From contig NOWV01000101.1 of NCBI GenBank assembly GCA_003344405.1, positions 124,001 through 188,000 of the forward strand: a stretch of DNA of 64,000 nt, given 5' to 3'. Source of the stretch: Trichoplax sp. H2. Taxonomy: Eukaryota > Placozoa > Uniplacotomia > Trichoplacea. The translations under genes and the position numbers were made by a program. The number at the start of each line of letters is the position of its first letter. Positions within the stretch are counted from its first letter, which is position 1. Below the pieces are notes generated by a model. The model searched no databases. It saw nothing but the letters and a program-made list of their open reading frames with translations, and was not told the DNA's origin. This document shows, in pieces, positions 51,588 through 61,877 of this stretch.

Positions 51588-51593
51588 AATAAA
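51588..51593 (+). terminator. Candidate polyadenylation signal of CFAP221
   Basis: AATAAA 416 bases after the CFAP221 stop, in a TATAAATAAAAC context. Confidence 0.4.
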
Positions 51594-54500
51594 ACCCTTT
51601 TAACAGCAGTTACTCTTCTAGTTGTTCATGCATTGTCTTATGAGTAACAGGGAAGATTTTATTTGGTTTAGTGTCTAAGCGTAATTTACTATTACGTTAC
51701 TAAAGTAGTCCAGCTGAAATCCACGCGAATTTGTCTCTGGATATTATTGGTTTTTGGATATTACAAAAGGGATGAATTTAAGATCAGAAATGATATTAGA
51801 TATAATCATTCAAAAATTCGATTTCAAGACAGAAGATAATAAATACCGCGCTATCAATTAAAAAATAAAAATTACCATATGAAAAATTGTTGATTCTACT
51901 ACACGTTCTACCTTGTATCATTACTTATAAGAAATTTTCTTTACCGATTTATCGCTAACTATAAAGATCATTCCATTACTATCTATGAGTTCCTAATAAT
52001 TATAATTCATTTTGGACAAATAGATTGATTAATCATGATCGAGTAATAACAAACTTCTGTTTGATTTTCGGTTGCTATCCTACTATTTAATATAGGCTTA
52101 AACATTACATAACAATGTCGCAAACTAGGAGTGTAGCATATCAACGTAAATAGAACTAGAATGCAACAACTTTGTTTATAAATCTTTAGCTTTCGACATT
52201 AAAATATTGTTCTTTGATATAGGATATGTCAGTTATCTATCGTATCTTGTATAAATGAACTTCATTATTAAACATATGACGGAAAATGGTGCAATAATTA
52301 ACAGTCGTCCTATCAATTATATTTAGATTGAACAGTTGTTATGTGTATCTACTAAAATATTCATTTCGCTATAGTACAGCGCAGTAGTTACCAGATGATA
52401 GCAATTATTAAGGTGATGTGGTACAGTACCGCGCATATATATGAGCTTAAATATCTAGTATACGTATGTGTTACTAACTGTACGGGTACGAACTGTAAGT
52501 GAATTGGTATATAAGATTGAGCTCGTAAAATATGAAGGTATCTTCTTTACAGGGATCTACTCGTATGTGTTAGATTGCGTTACTATATTGATTAAAGACT
52601 TACCAACGGTGATTTTAAAAACAGGAATAAAGTATTTTAAAGTTAATTTATCTTCTGCTTAACTGATAAATGAAAAGAAATGTAAAATCGTACATTATTA
52701 TATAGAGTGAATTTTTACACAACCACACGCATTAACTGAATGTACTCGTACTACAACCTAATTGCATCACAAATACAATATTAATTTAGTCGTATTAATT
52801 ATTTCTCCTATCATCCATTAATCATTTTATGGATTATGTGATCGTACAAAAAGAGTTACATAATAATTCCTTTTCTTAAAAGCTGGCGTATTGTCCTTTC
52901 ATCATTGCAATAGAAATAACTGTCATTTAGTGAGGCGACTGATTGAAAAATTAAGCATGGCTGCTTTTACAAGAGTCATAAGTCCAAAATTGTTAAGCCA
53001 TGATGTATTACTGATTGTCGAGATAATACGATTGTACTAGAATTAGGTCATATATTACCGCAATTCGGATAAAGCTAACTAGCTTATCATTATCGCTATA
53101 GATGAAATTTAATTTTTAATACCGTAAATAAATATTTATGATAACTTACTAGCCATTCCGATTTGGTACCATGTAAAATTATGTGCTATTACTGAAGCAA
53201 GTTTCTACTAGACTTTGCTTAAAGTCTTTGAACATTCTCAATTGAAATACTATAAGCCTCACAGCATATGAATAGCTCTAAAGCTCTTTCCATTTAATAA
53301 ACTACCTCAAGTCAAGATTGAATTCTTTATCAGCTTAAATAAGAACTAAATTAAAATCATAAAACATGACCAAGTAGGCGTATCTTGTGCTTGAGTTCAT
53401 TGATTCAGCCATTTATTACGCTAATAACCAAAGCCTAACAGCCATACTACTATTTATCTATATTTAACATACAACAATAACTTATCTGCTTTAATATTTA
53501 ATTGAAAATAGTCGTTTCTCTACAAGTTCGAATTGTATCCTGTTATTTTTTAGCCTAGCAATATTATTCAGTAATGCCATAAACTAGATATCAGTAACAA
53601 TGACGCTAATAAAGCTATAAGCAATTTATTTATTCGTATACTACTAAATAGTTTAGCGTACATTTAAGTATACCTTTTATCATATTAGATACTGATACAA
53701 CAACATTAAAAGTACTTACCATCTCCTAAATTTGCATTATTGCAAGCATTTTTCGTAAATATCTATTTACTACTATGATAGTAATAGCTTTCTCTTAATA
53801 TTATTGTAGCTTTAGTTTCTATGTCTTGTAGGACTGAAATGAGACAATCTACAGTACAGTAATTAACATTATCCATAATCATAATAATTCGATTGTACGC
53901 TAGATTAAGTTTATATGTTAAAGTATACGCATATGTTTATATTTATTTTCGTGAAAGTTCATATCAACTTTAGAAAGAATTATATTGTTGTTTGCAATAT
54001 TAGTTGCTATGTGTATTAATATTCAAATCAAAGAATTATCTTTTCGTGTAACAATTTTAAATTCCGTAATATATCTAACTTATGAAATAGTGTATAAACT
54101 TTTGAATTCTTATATTTTGTATTGATTGTGTGTGGTATTTAGTAATTAACGAGTGCTACTAAATGCGTACATAAAGAATTCGAATCTGTGTAATAAGAAC
54201 TGCCTTTTCGAAATCTAGTATCTTCTCTACTCAGGCTATAATTAAGAGTTATCAATGAAATCCGTTCGCTATTTATGGTCATAATATGATTGTAGTTATT
54301 GTTTATTTTCTTGAAATCTTCTTGGCATTAAACTATTCAAACACTTATGGCATAAATCGTTATTTACCATAGATAGGCAAAATGTGGCAACCTTTATTGC
54401 TCACACAATCTTCAAAGTAATGATTACTAATACGATTATTAGCCTTTCCAACTTTTTGAATCTATACTTTTTGTGTATCAAGATTTTCGCTTGTAGTCAA

Positions 54501-55454
54501 GACGTTGCAACTATTGCCACCTATAAAGTTATTTAAATCAATGACTACCGTACTTGTGCTATTAAAATTTTTTAACCTATTAAAACCATTTTATAGTTTA
54601 TTGTTATTTACTTTACATGGATATACATCACATTTAGTCAACATGCAATCACTTAAAATTCAAATTTAATTTAACATTAAAACAATCTGCACCAAGTACT
54701 CCTTGCCATAGATTAATTATATAACGGCAATAAAGGTAGTCCAAGCAATATATTAGGTTATTCGTATCCATTTGACATCCAAATAGTGTTGTAGCTTATG
54801 AATCTTTGCTACCTACAGACAAGGGTGATTAATTTTATTGCTTGTATAATTTATTCAAACATATTCAACATTAAAAAAATATTCATACTCTATTATTATT
54901 CGCAAAACGTATCCGAACGTGATCATTTTTGTTTCTCAGAAAGCTAAGCAAAGCGTTATATTAGTGAAAGTAAACTTTTCTAGTCTTTGATATCGAAATT
55001 CCTTTGTAGATCATCCTTCTAAATATTAAATAAAGTCAAGAGGTGACTTTTATCGCTCAGGAAGTCATTTGAAGTTGTGATCAGTTATGTGATAATAGTT
55101 TACTAATCACCAACATCATAGTATCATTTTAGTTTAGCACAGTTTGTTAGCTACAATCAGAGTATAACTGTTCCATTCCTCGTAGAATTATTCAAAGTAA
55201 TAGCTACACAATTGATTGAATCTATTTCAACCTTTCTGGTATTAAAACAATTTGGCTACCGTAATCATTTTGTGGTTGCTATAATAGCTACAATCTAACC
55301 ATATCACGGTTTTTTGTCTATCCGTAAAAGTGAAAAAATACGATTATCTTCGGTATTAATAAATGAACACATACAACATTTTAATATGAATTTTACTGTG
55401 TCAGTTCGATAATAACTGAGTCCAATTAAAATATTAATTCTCTTATAGATATAG
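51594..55454. other. 3.9-kb gene-poor region
   Basis: AT-rich, with dense stops on both strands. I see no gene, RNA or clear tandem repeat, and only isolated CAGTA units (for example near 53852-53861). Confidence 0.6.
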
Positions 55455-56645
55455 CTATGCTGTGGCAGTTATACTCCGTAATGATATGTTGTAATTGGAT
55501 TTTAAGTTTTGCCTTGATGTAGCTAAAGATGGATTAGTTATAGAGTGATGACTAAATCGGGTGCAACCGCAAGTTACCAGTAGATAATCCAGGCTGTGAT
55601 TTGTTATACAGATAATGAGTAAGGAATTAATTAAAGGATATGCAACAACAGATGTAGTAGCTATATTAAGAAAAATGATATTGTCAGCCGGCCTTAGAAT
55701 CGATGGCCACAATTCGTACATAGCTAAAGGCAAAACGCACAAGATACCTACAATAACGAATAGAAAGGCGAAAGTTATAGTATTTTTACGATACCGGGCT
55801 AAATTTTGTATAATGCGTGGTTTTAATCCTTTTCGTCGTCCAGTAAAAATAATCCATAACCGATAACCAAGGATGACATAAATAACCAAAGTAATAGCGA
55901 ACGGGAGGCAATAAGATAGAGTAATTGAAACTATAGTTAGATATTTAGCCACGTAATATTCTAATGGCAGGGTAAATTGAAGGCAATTGCACAAAGTTAC
56001 TTGGACATGAGTTTCAATAGCGTTTGTTGCAACAGTTGATAAGTATATCGTTGGTATTATATCGTCGTCAGTAGTAATGTTAGTAGTAGTATTATAATAA
56101 CTTCCGTTATGAGAATAGTACGGACTGTTTGTTGAAAAATTAGTAGGATTACTTAGTGAAGATGTATATACTAAAGTCGTCGCCGGGCGTTTTTGGGAGC
56201 GATACCCAGCAATATAACCGTAAAGTCGCACTATCATTATGAACAGAGCTACGATCCAAATGATCATCATCCTGCGTTTTGTATGTAACTTTGTTGCTCG
56301 TCGTCGCCACAGTGGACTTAGCATGCGAATAAAACGATAGTGGGCAATAGCAACATTTGTCCAAGCTATTACAGTGATCGCATACCAAGTTAAAAAGTGG
56401 CTTACCTTACATAAAATGATATGAACCAAAGGCATTGTACTTACAGATAGAATACCAGATGTACTCATGATGATATAAATCATACTTAGCGTAAGAAGAA
56501 TATCGGTAACAGCAACATTAGTCAAGACATAATTGAATCCATTTTGCAAATTGCGTACACGAAACATCATCAAAATGACCAAAGTATTTACAATCATTGA
56601 TAAAAATAATAGAATTGCCATGATGATGAAGAATGTAAGATCCAT
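55455..56645 (-). CDS. Rhodopsin-like G-protein-coupled receptor with long glycosylated second loop
   Basis: 396 aa in one exon from the ATG at 56645; an in-frame TTG further upstream is not a start. Hydrophobic segments lie at about 4-28, 36-62, 74-108, 126-147, 228-262, 288-312 and 322-347. TM1 has the conserved Asn (VNTLVIL, 20) and TM2 the conserved Asp (VAVTDILL, 48). TM4 has W130, and C79 may pair with C219 or C221. The usual DRY reads AHYRFI (101-106), and TM7 has YPLINSLLI instead of NPxxY. The second extracellular loop (about 148-222) is rich in Ser/Thr/Asn, with NFS, NGS, NTT and NIT glycosylation sites. The lineage and ligand are unknown. It is not closely similar to the GPCR at 21958-22962. 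Confidence 0.82.
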   Translation of the reverse strand: MDLTFFIIMAILLFLSMIVNTLVILMMFRVRNLQNGFNYVLTNVAVTDILLTLSMIYIIMSTSGILSVSTMPLVHIILCKVSHFLTWYAITVIAWTNVAIAHYRFIRMLSPLWRRRATKLHTKRRMMIIWIVALFIMIVRLYGYIAGYRSQKRPATTLVYTSSLSNPTNFSTNSPYYSHNGSYYNTTTNITTDDDIIPTIYLSTVATNAIETHVQVTLCNCLQFTLPLEYYVAKYLTIVSITLSYCLPFAITLVIYVILGYRLWIIFTGRRKGLKPRIIQNLARYRKNTITFAFLFVIVGILCVLPLAMYELWPSILRPADNIIFLNIATTSVVAYPLINSLLIICITNHSLDYLLVTCGCTRFSHHSITNPSLATSRQNLKSNYNISLRSITATA

Positions 56646-59600
56646 CTTGCTTTCTTTTTCTTTCTTGCAATCTCTCTCTCCCTCTTTCAACCTCTATAGT
56701 ATACAGTACGTACTTTATTATCAGCACTAAATTCTTTTCGGTTGAAATGGTCCGAAAAAAATGCCGCTGAGCTAGAAAATTAAGTACACCAAATTTAGAG
56801 TAATATGGTCACGCAATAACGAAAATAATGATCCAATTTATCATTATACGAGTACATATAATGTCCCAGAAAGGATAGATAGGCATAAGTAAAAATAAGC
56901 TTTCGAGATGAAAGTAAATACAATCAAGCAGCTAGTTTCTACTTTAGTTTAAAATCAACGAGCGGAAAATTCTTTTGATTTGCGCCAATTAATAGATATA
57001 CAATAAAAATTTTAATTCCATCTGGTTAGTTATTAGTAGATCTTGTAACATCCAATCAAAGATATCATATGCAGATTCGGAATAGCCAACATCATCAATA
57101 AAACAATGCTATTTATAAATTTGACTTTTCCTAGATTATCAAGGTGTAACCCTTTTACTCTGTAACGTGGTATTGTCTTGCTTTGAACGTATCCGTTAAT
57201 TTTAGCTAAAGCGAACTTTTGACCGTGCTTTCTTATTAAGGTAATAATTGACCGCTTTTAAAAAATTGTTTTTTATTTATTCTTCGCGTTTAATAATTTT
57301 GCTTTTCTCAAGATCTACCAATTTCTATTCAAAGTGTATATCTTCTGCTATAGTGCAATATTGTGTCAATTCCGGTTTAGCATCGGTTTGAGCAGCTGTC
57401 TGGTTTGAAAGTATACCCTTATAAGAGCATCGAATATATCAATACTTTCGGTACTGATGATGTTAAATTTTTTATTATCATAAATATTGGATAACGGTTG
57501 ATTTTCCGCAATCCTATATACTAAATGGCAACCGTTAAAGATAGAATTACATTGGACTATTCAAACTGCAACAGTAATACGGACAATTCTCGATACCTTA
57601 AAGTCATCAGTCTCAAAATAATCTTCTGTAGATTTCTTTTTAATTATAATTCTTATCTTACAAAAGTTTAATAATGTGATTTTATGATGTTGTTTTAAAG
57701 CGCTGTCAAAATTAAATTAAAAATTAAATTAAAAATCTTTAATTAATATTGAATTGAAATCTTGACATGTTGAACAAAAGTAATTATTTTTTTTTATCGG
57801 GAACACAATAACATCTAGGCAATTTTTTTAAACTTAAGCCATTGATTGAAAGGAGATTAAAGTTTGACGTCATTTCAGTCATTCTAAAGGATAATCCGAT
57901 ACCTAACTAATACTCTAATAAGATACATAAGAGGAAGAGTACGGAGAAGGAGAGAAATATTGATATCAATTTAGTAATGAAAAATGTAAAGAGTAATTGA
58001 GTCAAGTTATTAAAATGTAGAATTGTATAGTAGTTAATCTCAATAAAAGATAGAAGTAAGTACCATATGTATTAGTGATATAATAATCTGCTTGATGATC
58101 AAGCTTTTATTTTGCAAAATGAAGACATACTCATACACATGTTATAGGGTACCACAATAAAATCAATTTACGTATTAATTTGTAATTAATTGGATTTACA
58201 TCTCCCTTGTTTCTCATGATTGGAGTATCTGTACGTGTTGCGTCATACACTTGCACAAAGTACACAGAACGGTAATGTGCAGGAAGCAGCATAATTTAGA
58301 AGTTGTTGATGCAATCATTTAGAGAGATTTAAAGATACACTAGATGGTAGAGATAAACTTTGTTATTTTTTCAACAATTTATGAATTCGAAGTACAGTTC
58401 ATATAAATAAATAATAATGAAAGGTTACAATGGTGAGTTGAAATTTTTCTCGAAATAGTTTTAACCGTATCTACTCATACTATTTTTACTAAAAAAGCTG
58501 ATAAAATTATTACCGGTGTTTATCCGCTCCCCTACTACTAATGTATACGTACACTATAGTAGACTCAGAAGGTAACTTTGCAAATTTTGATAAATTAGTT
58601 GACTCTAGAGATTGAATTTATCATTCCATCTTGACTAAGTAAGCAAGTTTATTTATCATAATGCTCAAAGGCTGCACATTTCGCCAGGAATTTATGAGTA
58701 GCATTGTGATGGAAATACAGTATACATGGCATTATTGCTACTAATTTGAGATAAACGATTGTTATTGAGTAGGTCGATCGCGTGGGCACGCTGGAAGAAT
58801 CTACACATATGCTAATCAGTACTATAAATGTCTTACAAAAGACATCGTAAATATTTAAGATCACTTTTATGGGATTAATTTAAAGTTAGGGTTAGGGTTA
58901 AGATTTTAATTGTATTATAAGCTATATGAATCTGAAAATAGAAACGAATAGGCTTTTAAATAAATAGCAGTATAGTTATTATGTTCGGTAGAAAAGCCAG
59001 ACAAAGCCAACGTTCTTAATTTTAGAATAGTGTTCATGTACAGTGCAATAGTGTAACTGTACAGTTGGGTATATGTTATATATATGTATATAGTCTGTTG
59101 TAAATACAGTTAAGGTTGGTTTTATTGTAATAAAGCTTAATTCAGGCTTTAAATCCAGTTAGACTGATTTATTATTGACCCTTAAGAAATGACTTTACTA
59201 TACTGCTCTACGTTGAAACAGATATGTTTTATGAATATGAGAGTCCCACACAATTCAAACCAAGCAAGTTGTTCACCTTAGTACCCGAAGGAAAGGGGAA
59301 GAGGGGAGGAAACACAAAGCACATGTGGTAACCCTTTGGATGTGGAAAGGAAATATTATTTCGCTATCATTATGGCTATTCCTCTTATGTGTTAAATAAT
59401 AAGAAAGATAGTAATTTGATAACTATCTGTAGTCGTTACAGCTAATAACAGTATTAATGAGCAGCGAAAGTTTTACAGTAATTTAAGTAAGCACTGTGCG
59501 ACGTAGATTAGTCGGTTACGCTTAATAAAGTAGTTGTAGATGATAGCTGGTGTGATGAAACGGTATACTTGTACTATTCGTGTAGTGTCGCATTAACAAT

Positions 59601-59733
59601 TTTAATAGCTCAAACTTCGAGTTAGTCGATTGCGAATCTTCTAAGGGATCCAAAGCCTACTCATTACGCTATCCAAATAAGATTATTATGCTATTCGAGT
59701 GCGTATTTCTGAATACCAGACAATCTCGTGTAC
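56646..59733. other. Intergenic, no gene recognised
   Basis: 3.1 kb without a supported gene. It contains a short TTAGGG tract (58885-58900), an AT-rich block at 57705-57735 with repeated AAATTAAATT, and a purine-rich stretch near 59287-59310. Confidence 0.55.
58885..58900. repeat. Short telomere-like TTAGGG tract
   Basis: GTTAGGGTTAGGGTTA, about two and a half TTAGGG units on the plus strand, opposite in orientation to the tract at 5490-5504. Confidence 0.7.
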
Positions 59734-59871
59734 CTTTGCTGTACCATGGGCTAGTAGATATATCGCGCATCTAGTAGTCCATGGCTGTACGTTGTCGCGA
59801 ATAAATTGTGTAGTACAGTCTATTCCAGCTGGATCTCTTTGCTGGGTCAGATTTGATTCTTGTCCACTCAT
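59734..59871 (-). CDS. Candidate first coding exon, unassigned protein
   Basis: 46 codons from an ATG at 59871 to a donor AAG|GTACAC at 59734. They read MSGQESNLTQQRDPAGIDC and continue FIRDNVQPWTTRCAIYLL. The balanced composition, exact codon count to a donor and lack of repeats suggest real coding sequence. I could not find the following exon and do not recognise the family. The first 20 bases of this exon recur after the third gap at 60173, where the contig begins, so part of the locus is represented twice. Confidence 0.35.
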
Positions 59872-60152
59872 ACATTTACTAGTAAAACCTTTGAGGTAGA
59901 TTGATTACTCGAGGTATTAATATTAATAATTATATCATTGTTATGAAAAGTAATTTCATTTATTAATATTACTAAAGATTATCGATAGACATGATATTTT
60001 ATGTGCGTCTACAGTATATATATAATATATGTTATGTATGTAAGAATACAGTGACTTGTTGTACTGCACCTAACGTGTTAGCATAAGATAAGGTAATGAA
60101 TTACTAAGATAAGGGTATAATACGCCATTACAGCTATACTATTTAAATGCAG

Positions 60153-60172
60153 NNNNNNNNNNNNNNNNNNNN
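60153..60172. other. Assembly gap 3 (20 N) with partly repeated flanks
   Basis: Sequence after the gap (from 60173) repeats 59852 onward for about 170-180 bases with few changes and then diverges at a TA-rich tract. This resembles gaps 1 and 2, with allelic divergence beyond the match. Confidence 0.9.
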
Positions 60173-60250
60173 TTTGATTCTTGTCCACTCATACATTTAC
60201 TAGTAAGACCTTTGAGGCAGATTGATTACTCGAGGTATTAATATTAATAA

Positions 60251-60458
60251 TTATATCATTGTTATGAAAAGTAATTTCATTTATTAACATTACTAAAGAT
60301 TATCGATAGACATGATATTTTATGTGCGTCTACAGTATATATAATATACACTATAGAGGGTATATCATTGTTATGAAAAGTAATTTCATTTATTAACATT
60401 ACTAAAGATTATCGATAGACATGATATTTTACGTGCGTCTACAGTATATGTAATATAC
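60251..60458. repeat. ~109-bp tandem duplication right of gap 3
   Basis: TATATCATTGTTATGAAAAG starts at about 60252 and again at 60361. Both units run to GTGCGTCTACAGTATAT. The left contig (from about 59931) has a single unit, so this is another repeat-number difference between the two versions of the locus. Confidence 0.75.
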
Positions 60459-60974
60459 AGTACTGTACAAGTGTACAGTACATGTGTGGTATGTGCAATG
60501 GTTTTGTACCATAAGTAATGAAGCATGTTGATGTATACTGTATGTACAATGTCTTAACATCTTTATCGAAGCTGCATTTTACAGTAATTCAAAATGAACT
60601 ACTTCATTATCGAGCGCATATTTTATATAACATGTTTTATGCAATATTCTTCATATGCACTTAGGCCTCCAGCGATTAGCGACGAGTTGTTGAGTAGTGA
60701 TCTGGAAATTGAAGTTTTTTCTATAGTTCGTAACCAAGATACTTACAATAAGGCGTATGCAGTTTGTGAATGTTCAGTTTCGGTATTTTTAGCTAGACAA
60801 TAATGGCTACACGAAATACGAGATAGCATCATTCCATCGAGATTACGGTCAAAGAAATTGTAGCCGATACGATGAAATATTTGAGTTGCTTGATTATACA
60901 ATACAAGTTTATTTCATCGAATCTCACGGATGATCTTTAACCTCCAAGCAAATATTACGGTGGACTGGTGGAGT

Positions 60975-61505
60975 GAGTACAGTACAGTGTACAGTACAGC
61001 ATGTAACAGTCTTTTTGAGATGTACTGTACACTGTACACTGTGACAAGTGCCGGCTCGGCCCAAGAATTTTCCTTTTTAGTGTACTGTACTGTACACTGT
61101 GTACAGTACAGTACAGTACAATACACTGTACTGTCGCACGGTGGCGGGTAATGAAGAATGTGGCAAGTGCCGGTCCGGCCTAAGAATTTTCCCTTTTACA
61201 GTACAATCGTGTACTGTACAGTGTACAGTACAATACACTGTACTGTAGCACGGTGGCGGGTAATGAAGAATGTGCCGGCCCGGCCTAAGAATTTTCCCTT
61301 TTACCTTGACGTAGTGTACAGTACAGTACAGTACAGTATAGTACAGTGTAGACTGTACAGTACATTGTACAAGTGTACAGTACATGTACAGTACATACTG
61401 TACAGTGTAGCAAGGTGGGGCGGTAATGAAGAATGTGCAACTCACACGTGGATAAACTTATTATATACGGTACTGTACAATTGTTCAGTACAGTACTCAG
61501 TATGA
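60975..61505. repeat. Composite tandem repeat: GC-rich module plus CAGTA tracts
   Basis: A GC-rich module (GCACGGTGGCGGGTAATGAAGAATGTG, then GCCGGCCCGGCCTAAGAATTTTCCC) alternates with CAGTA tracts. The GCCGG part occurs at about 61050, 61169 and 61274; the TAATGAAGAATGTG part at about 61149, 61261 and 61424. The GC content is striking in this AT-rich DNA. It may be a short non-autonomous element or satellite. Confidence 0.75.
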
Positions 61506-61877
61506 AGGATCAGTTATTTCATTCAGTCTGCTGTACTGTGCAAACCCTAAAATTACATACTGTGTACTGTACGAGAATTTGTGGTCAGGGTCTGGAGGGA
61601 GTCTTCGTACTGCAGCATTAATTAATTGGAGGAACCAATGGTCTAAAAAGTTAATGTGCTCTAGTGATTTCATCCTTTCTGCTCTACTTTATCTTAATAA
61701 GGAATTGAACCCTACCAACCAAGTATTAGTACTATCTCTTGACTGTCATTATTGACGATTATCTATCAAGATTGACCATACAAGAAAATATTTTTCTCTC
61801 TTCTAACGTTATACTCGTACAATTATTATTAGTCGGATAAAAATCACTCTTTCATCAGTAACTTGACGATAGCAACC

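Larger units (their letters stand above)
59872..61877. other. Spacer with gap 3 and repeats, upstream of ABCF2
   Basis: Holds the third assembly gap, duplicated flanks, a local tandem duplication and a GC-rich/CAGTA composite repeat (separate entries). The open frame at 60594-60803 has no support. The last 250 bases before the ABCF2 ATG are repeat-free and probably hold its promoter and 5' UTR. Confidence 0.5.

Noticed and set aside
51290-52662. Frames of 84 and 64 aa after CFAP221
   Set aside because: They start at TTG and GTG rather than ATG and show no similarity to known proteins.
59281-59340. tRNA or other structured RNA gene in the purine-rich stretch
   Set aside because: No cloverleaf, anticodon arm or TTCGA box could be assembled.
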